Shown here piece after piece: positions 1 to 8,452 of a DNA stretch of 64,000 nt. The DNA comes from Endomychus coccineus (lineage: Eukaryota; Arthropoda; Insecta; Coleoptera; Endomychidae). The stretch lies in assembly GCA_958510875.1 (NCBI GenBank), contig OY294068.1, forward strand, positions 200,929,997-200,993,996, written 5' to 3'. The notes beneath the pieces are model-generated. The model saw only the letters and a program-made list of their open reading frames with translations, was not told the origin of the DNA and did not search any database. The position numbers and the translations under genes were made by a program. Numbering within the stretch: position 1 is the stretch's first letter; every line of letters begins with the position of its first letter.

Positions 1-22
1 AGCAGATATTAAGAATTTAACA

Positions 23-118
23 GAAAAATCACTAGAGATAGGAAACACATCTTACATTATGAAGTGGTAGTGTAGTAAATATTGCATATAATGTTCGAAA
101 ACAGGATTAATACATTAC
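23..118 (+). repeat. Dispersed repeat copy 1 (pair with 1904-1985)
   Basis: This segment and 1904-1985 share, in the same order, an 'aaatcact..' block, the 'ggataggcaacacatattacac'-type motif (here with 'ggaaacacatcttaca'), 'atgaagt', and 'tcgaa-acaggat'. The copies are about 1.88 kb apart and diverged by substitutions and indels. A third relative of the core motif lies near 891-918. This looks like an old duplication or an ancient dispersed repeat; no coding content is visible. Confidence 0.5.
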
Positions 119-195
119 AGGAAACTTAACACACAATATATGAAGTATAGGAAATTGTTTGTATATTCCTATTTTTTACATTAAAGAAGTCCTTG

Positions 196-263
196 CTTAG
201 AAACACCATCATTGTGAAACTAGTGGAGGAAATGAAATGATCAACTTAGTCGATGCAACTGTG
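196..263 (+). repeat. Dispersed repeat copy 1 (pair with 2447-2504)
   Basis: Shares 'cttag-aacacc', 'gaaatgaaa', 'tcaacttagt' and 'gatgcaactgtg' in order with 2447-2504. Together with the 23-118 / 1904-1985 pair it suggests that a larger stretch of roughly 240 bp was duplicated about 2 kb downstream and later interrupted by insertions. Confidence 0.5.
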
Positions 264-1326
264 ATAAGTGAGATATGAGACTTGAAATGATTCGAATAAA
301 ACGTGATTCTAAGTTTGTTAATCACAGAACCGACGTACGGTCATTGAGTCAAATTCATACAAATTTAATTAATTAAATACTTGCGAATTTATGTTAAAAT
401 AGTGTGTACGTAGAATGCCGATACAATAAATCGTGAATTTTGGTACAGTTGAAGCCTTCAACTATAGAAACATTACTTTGTTTGTTTTTATTTTCTAATA
501 CAAATAATTTTACGCATCAATGTGTTACAATTCCAATTTTTCATGTTTCGCTCGTTGTTGCGACTTAGACAATTTCATTTGAAATTAATGCGATGTAGAT
601 GATCAGCACTTAGTAAGGAATGCCGCGCTTTAGTTGTGAATTGTTGCTCAAACGTTTTCTGATGATGAACGAAACGTATGTAAAGACGAAAAATATAGTA
701 AACATATGTGTTAAATTGACCTATTTCCCAAGAGTTTACACATTCTTACTTAGGTCAAGAAGCATTATAATGAGATGTCTATATGAATTGTTCTGAATAA
801 AGCTCCCAAGAATTTACTAATAGATATATAGAAATTATAATTGAGTTCAGCTACGTATTATTCATATAGTGAGGATAGGTAACTTGTGTATAGCCAACAT
901 GTCTTACACTATGAAGTAACAAGTGTTGCCTACGTACGAAAGAAGACCAGATGAGGGTAAAGGATATCGGATTAAAATATGAATTGAGCCAATTATTATA
1001 ATGGATGCAGATATTTTCAGTTCGTTGCCTAATGAAATTGCTACAATTTCTGAATATGTTATCAGCGTCATACTTGTTAAAGAAGAAATAAGCCAAATCA
1101 AATCAGTATTGGTGTCAGCTTTTTATGCTAGATGGCACTGACATGTAATTGAATTCACAAAACATTCTACCTTGATTATCTTCTCAGATTCGAAATTGCT
1201 ATGGACCTCAAAATAAATAAGCCCCGCACCTCATAGATTCATTAATTTTAAAGTACGCATACAGTGAATATACATAATCTTCGATTACTATACAGAGAAT
1301 CGAGGTTTTTATATACACATCTTATA

Positions 1327-1935
1327 GCGTCAGCTAGCACGAATTGCATAAAAACTGAGTTTAGAAGTATGAAAGTAATTTTGAATTCGAAAATAAAATT
1401 AGTATATTGCTACAAATTGAGCTAAATGTAGCATTCATGTTAGATTGATTCAGTTAAGTTCATGTAGCTTTAGACAAAACGGATTTAAAGAAATAATTAT
1501 ATATAGGCAACACACCTTACACTAAGAGTCAACACGAATTGCCTAAAAACAGAGTTGGAAGTAGCAAAATAATTTTAATTAACGAAAATGAAATTAGCTT
1601 ATTTCTACAATTGTAGCATTCGCGTTAGCTTGATTTTAATAACATGAAACTTTGAGCAAGATGAATTAAATAAGGAAATCTCTATACGTAAGCAACACAT
1701 CTTACACCAAGAATTGAACACAAACTTTGTGCGAGGGAAGTGAGTTCCATTTCGAATCTGATTAGTAATCACATTGATTTTTATATTCAATGATAATTAC
1801 TATAAATCGATGCTTTCAAATGCGCCTGATTCTTATAATTTTAATAACATGAAAATTAGAGGAAGCTAGGTTCATTGTTGAAATCAATGCTAGGTTTAAT
1901 ATCGAAATCACTACGGATAGGCAACACATATTACA
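1327..1935 (+). repeat. Degenerate tandem repeat, ~185-230 bp unit, three copies
   Basis: Units at about 1327-1520, 1528-1705 and 1706-1935. The first two share 'cacgaattgc', 'aaaaac-gag', 'tagaagta/tggaagta', 'aattagtat/aattagctt' and 'tgtagcattc' in order, at an offset of 185-195 bp. All three end in a 'gcaacaca-cttacac' motif (1507, 1692 and 1921). Copies are heavily diverged, so this is an old array or a multiply inserted old element. No coding content is seen. Confidence 0.6.
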
Positions 1936-1985
1936 CTATTATGAGTATGAAGTAGCATAGACTTCGAAGACAGGATAAATATAAT
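1904..1985 (+). repeat. Dispersed repeat copy 2 (pair with 23-118)
   Basis: Second copy of the segment at 23-118, and also the end of the degenerate tandem repeat, so the dispersed pair and the tandem repeat are one family. Contains 'ggataggcaacacatatta', 'atgaagtagcatag' and 'ttcgaagacaggat'. Confidence 0.5.
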
Positions 1986-2116
1986 AAATCAGTATTTTTC
2001 AAATGTGACAAATAGTTTTCGGTTTTCAGCTTTTTATAACCGTTCAACTTACTTAACACAGGGTGTGATTGATATATTTGGGAAAGATTCTTTACAGGAA
2101 ATTCAACACCCTATTG

Positions 2117-2171
2117 ATAGAAATAATCACCCTTATCCTCTAAAATAGTGGATAAGGGTGATAATTTCTAT
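2117..2171. other. Strong 22-bp-stem hairpin
   Basis: Positions 2117-2138 and 2150-2171 are inverted complements with 21 of 22 positions paired, separated by an 11-base loop. The core is 'aatcacccttatcc' against 'ggataagggtgata'. The flanks add little further pairing, so it is shorter than a typical animal microRNA precursor. It could be a relic of a small inverted-repeat transposon, a cruciform-forming site or a structured RNA. Nothing nearby indicates transcription. Confidence 0.7.
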
Positions 2172-2446
2172 AAATATTGTTCATATACGTTGATTAATGA
2201 TTCACGTGTTTAATTTACTCATCGAAATGGACAAAAAAGCTAACCCTGGCCCATCGAATAGATAAAACACTTCATCTAATAGAATCCAACTGGTCTCCAA
2301 ATACAAACAATTACTTTTAGTTCTAATGTTTATTTTCCGATGATATCTACTATTACCTTTCAGTATGATAACACCTACCTTTATTGTGAAGTACAGCCCA
2401 TGTATAATTTAAAAGCAAGTTTTATGCCTGAACCTGATTTTTCTTT

Positions 2447-2504
2447 CTTAGAGACACCCTGATCGTTGAAGAAATGAAACAATCAACTTAGTTGATGCAA
2501 CTGT
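2447..2504 (+). repeat. Dispersed repeat copy 2 (pair with 196-263)
   Basis: Second copy of the segment at 196-263, with the 'tcaacttagttgatgcaact' core. The open frame that starts at 2492 begins inside this repeat and shows no protein motif, so I do not treat it as a gene. Confidence 0.5.
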
Positions 2505-3100
2505 GCGAATGGAAAAATTCACTTCAAGCATTTTCAAACGATATACTGAATTATTTCAAATTATGTGCTACATTAAGATGTCACCGAAATGATACTGTAC
2601 ATACAGTCGTTCTCAAAAAGCAGCATATAGAAGTTTTTGTAGCCTCCAGACATACTGGGTGTATCCTTCTATTACATGCACTTATAATTGTTAATTCATA
2701 ACAAAAGTGTTCACATTAAACTGAAAAGTAACAATTAATACGCTTCAATATGAGTGATACTGGAAGATTTGATAGTTTTTCACTTGCATTTAAATAAAAC
2801 TGATCGAATAAAGTATTATCGTTGGCAGAATTACTTGCATTTAAAATATTAATTCAATGAAACGTTTCGAGTAGAACCCGAAATAGAAGGTAGGAAACAA
2901 AAATTTCAATTATCTCTAGACATTACTTCCTTCGATACTTCATATAAATTCCACAAGCAGGGAATATCCATTATCACGATTATATTTAGAGCAGCCAATT
3001 AATTTAAATGGAAAAACTGCAAAACACAAAGTGGCACTAAACTATTCTTCTAAGAAATATCTTAACATAACCTGAAAAATGCAAACTATGACTTTCGGTA

Positions 3101-3571
3101 TTCTGTGGTTTATAAACAACTAAGTCGGCCAGATATCTCAAAATAGGAATCTGTAGTCAAAAGTGGACTTTCAGTTAGATAACATTTGCTAGTTCTGTGG
3201 TTCATGAACTACAACAAATCCAGCCAGTCATAGATATCACAAAATGGAAATCTGTAGTCAAAAGTGACAACTTTCACATGGCATTAGCTAGGTCTGTGGT
3301 CCATGAACTAGAACAAATTTAGCCAGCCATAAGTGATAACTTTCACCGTTAGATGGCATTAGCTAGTTCTGTGGTTCATGAACTACAACAAATCCAGCCA
3401 CAGATATCTCAAAATAGAAATCTGTAATCAAGTGATAATTTTCACAGTTAGATGGCATTAGCTAGTTTTCTGTGGTTCATGAACCACAACAAATTCAGCC
3501 AGCCAGATATCTCAAAATAGAAATCTGTAGTGAAGTTATAACTTTTCACCGTTAGATGACACTCCAGCTAG
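3101..3571 (+). repeat. Short tandem repeat, ~75-101 bp unit, five copies
   Basis: The motif 'ctgtggtt(c)atgaac' recurs at 3103, 3195, 3294, 3369 and 3470 (spacings 92, 99, 75 and 101). Each is followed by 'caa-tccagcca', then 'agatatctcaaaatagaaat', 'ctgtagtcaa', and 'gttagatggcattagctag'. The 75-bp interval lacks the 'agatatctcaaaatag' block. Near 3470 the core is a perfect 16-bp palindrome, GTGGTTCATGAACCAC. A partial related piece ('gccagatgga..ctagctggag') lies at 3654-3683. No coding content. Confidence 0.85.
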
Positions 3572-4035
3572 TTTAACAGACGTCTATGTTCAATATTTAA
3601 CACATGAAATTAGAAAACTGTTTTTACGTTAGTGAAAAATAACTGTTAAAAGCTTCCACCGCCAGATGGAACTCTAGCTGGAGTTTAAAAATTAAAATCC
3701 CCGCAATAAATAGATCCCGCACCCAAAATATTTAATATCATTCTACAGTTATATCAGATAAGAAACACTACACAAAATGTACAATTTCATTATACATAAC
3801 AAAATGAAAGACACAAATATTAGAGCTTATAAACATATTTCACAAAAATGTTCCAGCTTTCGAACACAAACAGATTCAATTTGCTCATAATCAATATAAA
3901 TACCTTAGAAATGATTGGAAAAGAAATTTTTCAAAACCTTATTGAGATAGTAACATTTGGTCATCAAATCATTGAAACAGAAATGGAACATCTCCAATTC
4001 TAGAGCACAGATATGTAACGCAAATCGCTTATTAG

Positions 4036-5727
4036 TCCAGTCATTTAAGGAATTTTTCTCTCCGAATTTCCGCGAGGTCTAATTTTGGTCTATTCTTACG
4101 TATTTTGACAAGCTGAACACGATGGTGCAGATTAAATTTGGATTAACCTGTGCTCGTAAAACTATGTTCATTTTTTGGACCCGAAAACGGCCATTTTTCG
4201 ATTGTTTGCGTTTTGAGACAGAGACAGGTTTTATGGAAAAATGTTCCGAACAAAAGTTGTTGGAAAAATTAAAACGCAATTTTTGGCTTCGATCTCAAGT
4301 CGATTCGAGGTTGTGGGCCCAAGATAGGGCCCATTTAGTAAGTTTTTTGGTACATTGAAAAATTGAGTATATGTCAAAGAGTTTTCGTTTTTTCATATTC
4401 TGTTTTGGTGCAAAGATAGTATTTTTATTCCTCTTTTATTTGATTTTTGGTATTTTGACCTATCTCTTTTGTTGGCGTCACAATCGGTAATTTTGAAAGA
4501 TCCGTATTTTGCGAATTTCAGATGAAAAAAACCAAAATTATTCGAAAGATTTCATCATTCTGCATTCCAACATTCAAGCATTTTGCTTCGAAGACATAGC
4601 TTAAGCGCCATTTTGAAAATTTTGGACCAACGAAAAATCCATATTTTTTGAGGTTAGAAATTTTGCACGGAACCCACATTCTGGGTTCTATTAGAGGTTT
4701 TAATAGCGAGTATTTTAAGTCTAAGCAGATCGATTTGAGTCGAGTAGAAATGGAGCTATCTTAATAAATGTGTTTGGGCCTGTAGAGGGTCCAATTTTGG
4801 GCCTATAGACAATATTCTTGGAGCAATTCACAAAGATATACATCTGCTATTTAAATTTGAAACAGCGTACGGAGATTCGTTCATAATTCCAAGTTATAAC
4901 GAATTTCATCATAAAAAACTAGCACGGAATTTCATTTATCTGCAATAAGCGAGGGTTGGTACAATAGATTTCGCGCGCGAAATTATGGTTTTTTAAATAT
5001 TTTAAAATGCACCTGAAGGCATAATCGTTTTTTATGAATGTGTGAGTGTATGTAGACGTGTGAACGTGTATATGTGACTGTGACATGATGTTTTCATAGG
5101 GTGTTACACAATAAATTTCAATATTTGAACAAGAAAATGAGATTAATGAATAATTTTGTTTTTTTTCACATTCATATCTTTTTTTTGTTTCCTACATTTC
5201 ATATTTATTAAAAAATTATCTATATGTCTAATTATTCACAAATGCCCTAAGTTTTCGTTATCACTGTCAGCATATATTGCTAATGATGTAATATCATTAT
5301 TGATATACGGATCGTCGTGATACGCTTCATCATATGAGTTTGATAAAATTTGATCGTCGCAATTGTCATTGATCATCCATGCACTTATCAAAATCATAAT
5401 CATCTATTATACTGATTTCTGGCTCGGGGCAATTAGAACAGCCTTTACCTTCACAATGATTACACAATGACCTACAAGGTAATCCTACTTTTTTGCACGA
5501 ATATCTATCAGTACAACTTTTTTTAACTCCGAAAAGAGATGATTTTGATCAACTCATCAGGACGTACATTTTTTACTGTTTGTATAGAAGTAAGTCCATT
5601 CGAACTATTTCTCCAACCCAATTCCGTTGGATCAATGGTTTCATTACCGATCCAAACCTGAACTTGGTAATACACCCTAAAAATATGTTGCTTTGCAGCA
5701 TTATCGTATTTTCATATGACTACCTTG
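4036..5727 (+). repeat. Left arm of the giant palindrome
   Basis: 1,692-bp inverted-repeat arm. The outer ~1.2 kb is non-coding: no open frame there is conserved between arms. The inner ~490 bp (from 5236) carries the minus-strand remnant of a cysteine-rich protein tail. It includes about 155 bp near 4825-4980 with no counterpart in the right arm, so either an insertion here or a deletion there. This arm also preserves the uninterrupted target sequence of the nested element (near 5270-5283). Confidence 0.85.
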
Positions 5728-5844
5728 TAATGCCTTGGCATAATGTAAATGTCCACTGGCAAGAAAAATTGGGAGCATTTTGTTTAACACATTTATTAGC
5801 AAATTCCAATTGCCCGATCTTTCATACTCTATGTAAGATTTCAA
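5236..5844 (-). pseudogene. Broken transposon protein remnant, C-terminal part, cysteine-rich tail (left copy)
   Basis: Read on the minus strand, the loop (5844 to 5728) is open for about 39 codons and includes 'ERSGNWN', 'MLPIFLASGH' and 'HYAKAL'. After a frame break the left arm continues with 'DNAAKQHIFRVYYQVQVW', 'DPTELGWRNS' and 'VRPDEL', then a stop and frameshift. It goes on with 'CTDRYSCKKVGLPC', 'CNHCEGKGCSNC', an acidic Asp-rich tail and 'SDNENLGHL' before a stop at 5236-5238. The regular Cys spacing suggests a metal-binding (CXC/tesmin-like) tail. From memory, this combination resembles arthropod transposon-associated proteins that also carry a FEN1/PIN-like nuclease region. That middle region is missing here, so the loop piece is joined directly to the C-terminus. 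Multiple stops and frameshifts make it a pseudogene. The family assignment is inference. Confidence 0.65.
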
Positions 5845-7299
5845 CAAGGTAACCATATGAAAATACGATAATGCTGCAAAGCAACATATTTTTAATGTGT
5901 ATTACCAAGTTCGGTAATGAAACCATTGATCCAACGAAATGGGGTTGGAGAAATAGTCCGAATGGACTTACTCCTATACAAACAGTAAAAAATGCACGTC
6001 CCGATGAGTTGTTCGAAATAATCTCTTGTGGTTGTAAAAAAAATTGAACTGGTAAATTTTCGTGCAAAAAATTAGGATTACCTTGTAGCTCATTATGAAA
6101 GCATTGTGAAGGTAAAGACTGTTTTAATTGCCACGAGTCAGAAATCAGTATATTAGATGATGACGATATTGATAAATGTATGGATGAAAATGAACACGAT
6201 GATGAAGATGATGATGATGATACCGATGATCAATGACAATTGCGACGACCAAATTTCATCGAATTCAGATGATGAAGCGTATCACGATGATCCGTATATC
6301 AATAATGATCATATTACATCATTAACAATACAGGCTGTCCCAGGTTTTAGTAGCAGAACTTCAACGGTCAATAGAAACTTTGATTTTGAGAAAAAAAGTT
6401 CCTATTAACATATATGCACAGACGCTTGGTTTTTGAGATACAGGGTGTTGAAATTGAAAATAAAATTTCGTTTTTTGCAAATATCTCCGGAACCGTTTAT
6501 CGTACAGAAAACAGCTTTTGCAAGCATTTTCTACTCATAGTAAGCTTTGTTCTGTGCTATAAAAAGTTTTTTTTTAGTCATGATTGGATTTTGAAGGGGT
6601 AGTGGGTGTTTTTCCCCCCAACTTCTACGCCACTGGAAAAAGTACGGTTTTGAGACAAACATTTGAACCGCCAATGTTTTCTACATAGAAAAGGTACTTT
6701 TGGTCATAAATTCTAAAGTTGACAGTTTTCGAGAAAAATCAACTTTTATGTTGAAAAACATGGTCAATTTTTTGGTTTTGTTACTTGTTCTAATGTTTGA
6801 ATAAATTTTGTTTAATTAGTAAGAAGTGACCATGTTTTTCAACATAAAAGTTGATTTTTCTCGGAAACGGTCAACCTTGAAGCTTATGACCAAGGGTACC
6901 TTTTTTGTGTAGAAAACATTGGCGCTTCAAATGGTTGTCTCAAAATCGTACTTTTTTCAGTGGCGTAGAAGTTGGGGAGAAAAACACCTACCACCCCTTC
7001 AAAATCGTCACCAATCATGACTAAAAACAAAAAGAATTTTTTCACACAGAACATAGCTTATTATGAGTAAAAAATGTTTGCGAAAGCTGTTCTTTGTACG
7101 ATAAACGATTCCGGAGATATTTGCAAAAAACGAAATTTTATTTTCAATTTCAACACCCTGTGTCTCAAAAACTAAGCGTCTGTGCATATATCTTTTTTTC
7201 TCAGAATCAAATTTTCTATCGATTGATGAAGTTCCGATACTAAAACCTGGGACACCTGTATATGCTGAAACCGATAACGAAAACTTAGGTTACTTGTGA
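5845..7299 (+). pseudogene. Same cysteine-rich protein remnant, right-arm copy, split by a nested element
   Basis: Plus-strand copy of the left-arm remnant. It reads 'DNAAKQHIF-VYYQV', then lacks 11 nt relative to the left copy (near 5911), which shifts the frame. It continues with 'DPTKWGWRNSPNGLTPIQTV', 'RPDELFEIISCGCKKN', an in-frame TGA where the left copy has Cys, 'SCKKLGLPC', a second TGA, 'HCEGKDCFNC', and an Asp-rich run near 6190-6230. A further frameshift leads to 'SDDEAYHDDPYINND'. The reading frame is then interrupted at 6331-7258 by the younger foldback element. It resumes with 'DNENLGYL' and a stop at 7297-7299. Comparing the two arms shows the ancestral tail; neither copy can be functional. 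Confidence 0.65.
6331..7258. mobile_element. Nested foldback transposon (928 bp) inserted at TA
   Basis: Arms 6331-6765 and 6828-7258 are inverted repeats with a 62-bp loop. The ends read CAGGCTGTCCCAGG and, on the other strand, CAGGTGTCCCAGG. They continue as near-matching sequence through 'gcacagacgct', 'agggtgttgaaattgaaaat' and 'atctccgga'. TA flanks both ends (6329-6330 and 7259-7260). The left arm of the host palindrome has the unfilled sequence with one TA ('gcaatatatgctgacagtga' on the minus strand), so the TA was duplicated on insertion. TA target choice and the 'CAGG-TGTCCC' ends are typical of small non-autonomous elements mobilised by Tc1/mariner-type or similar transposases. The exact superfamily is not shown. 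No coding potential. Confidence 0.9.
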
Positions 7300-8378
7300 A
7301 TAATTAGACATGTAGATAATTTTTTAATAAATATGAAATGTAAAAACAAAAAAAAATATGAATGAGAAAAAAAAAACAAAATTATTTATTAATCTTATTT
7401 TTGTTTGTTTAAATATTGAACTTTATTATGTAACACCCTATAAAAACATCATGTCACGGTCACATATACACGTTCACACGTCTACATACACTCACACATT
7501 CATAAAAAACGATTACGCCTTCAGGTGCATTTTAAAATATTTAAAAAACCATAATTCAAGCACCAAGATTTTTGTCGATAGGCCCAAATTTTGGCCCTCT
7601 AGAGTCCCAGACACATTTATTAGAATAGCACAATTTCTACTCAACTCAAATCGATTTGCTTGGACTTAAAAAAACTCGCTATCAAAACCTATAATAGAAC
7701 CAAGGATTTGGGTTCCTTGAAAAATTTCTAACCTCAAAAAAGTTTGTTTTCGTTGGTCCAAAATTTTCAAAATGGCGTCAAAGCTATCTTTTCGGAGCAA
7801 ATTGCTTGAATTTCAGATATTATGTGCAGAATGACGAAATATTTCGAATAATTTTGGTTTTAGATTGATAACTCTAGCATTTCGTGTGAAATTTGCAAAA
7901 TACGAATTTTTCAAAATGACCGATTGTGACGAGAAAAAATGAGATAGGTGAAAATACCAAAAACCAAATAAAAGAGGGATAAAATCTTTCCACCAAAACC
8001 GAATATGAAAATACAGAAACTCTTTGCCATATACTCAATTTTTCAATGTACCAAAAAACACACTAAATGGGCCCTATCTTGGGCCCACAACCTCGAATCG
8101 ACTTGGGACCAAAACCAAAAATCGCGTATTGATTTTCAAACAATTTTTGTTCGAAACATTTTTCCATAAAACCGTTAGTTTTGTCTCAAAACTCAAAAAA
8201 TCGAAAAATGGCCATTTCCGGGTTCAAAAAAATGGACATAGTTTTTGGAGCACAGGGTTAATCCAAATTTAAACTACACCGTCGTGTTCAGCGTGTCAAA
8301 ATAGATAAGAATAGACAAAAATTAGACTTCGCGGAAATTCGGACAGAAATCGTCCATTTTCCTCCTCAAATGCCTGGA

Positions 8379-8452
8379 TTATATGATTCATAATACTTGA
8401 TAATCGATGTGTTGATAATAATTGACTCTGAAATCTGGAGAGCTCTTATTGT
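8379..8452. other. Short unique spacer between foldback element and satellite A
   Basis: 74 bp of AT-rich sequence with no recognisable feature. It is the only non-repeat DNA between the right end of the palindrome and the first satellite monomer. Confidence 0.8.

Larger units (their letters stand above)
1..4035. other. AT-rich intergenic region, no supported gene
   Basis: No open frame in this stretch is long or protein-like; the longest are about 80 codons and have no recognisable motif. I see no tRNA, rRNA or splice-supported exon chain. What it does hold is old repeat debris: two dispersed duplications, a degenerate tandem repeat, a short hairpin and a ~95-bp tandem repeat, each listed separately. 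An exon of an intron-rich gene too short to recognise cannot be excluded. Confidence 0.7.
4036..8378. mobile_element. Giant palindrome: decayed foldback (inverted-repeat) DNA transposon
   Basis: Arms 4036-5727 and 5845-8378 are inverted copies of each other around a 117-bp loop. Matching landmarks include 'gaatttccgcga' near 4065 against 'tcgcggaaattc' near 8330, 'tgggcccaagatagggccca' at 4313 against the complement near 8070, and 'gtgtaacaccctat'-type blocks near 5100 and 7430. Arms differ by scattered substitutions and indels. The largest are ~155 bp present only in the left arm (about 4825-4980) and a 930-bp younger insertion in the right arm. Ends are near 'tccag' / 'ctgga', with TTA close outside each end as a weak target-site candidate. 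No intact transposase is present, so the element is non-autonomous. Confidence 0.85.
5845..8378 (-). repeat. Right arm of the giant palindrome
   Basis: Inverted counterpart of 4036-5727. Removing the nested 930-bp insertion (element plus one TA) leaves about 1.6 kb of arm. The outer half (about 7300-8378) is non-coding and mirrors the left arm, including the 'tgtcacggtcacatatacac' run near 7452 and the 'gggccc' boxes near 8070. The frame at 7358-7669 is not conserved in the other arm. Confidence 0.85.

Noticed and set aside
851..1101. Overlapping minus-strand frames of 81 and 65 codons
   Set aside because: No motif or codon pattern; both overlap each other in AT-rich repeat debris, and one is merely hydrophobic from AT-rich codons.
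2229..2266. Small start-like frame 'MDKKANPGPSNR' in AT-rich DNA
   Set aside because: Only 12 codons before a stop, with no downstream continuation in any frame that I could recognise.
4079..4358. Frames on both strands at the outer left arm of the palindrome
   Set aside because: The matching part of the right arm (about 8024-8340) does not keep the same frames, so they are chance openings.
5493..5852. 119-codon plus-strand frame across the inner left arm and loop
   Set aside because: It is antisense to the recognisable cysteine-rich protein remnant on the minus strand, and its counterpart in the right arm (5822-6067) is only partly open.
6414..6602. 62-codon frame inside the nested foldback
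   Set aside because: It lies in one inverted-repeat arm of a non-coding element and is not preserved in the other arm.
7358..7669. 103-codon plus-strand frame in the right arm
   Set aside because: No conserved frame in the left-arm equivalent (about 4740-5180), no motif, and low-complexity Lys and His/Thr runs.
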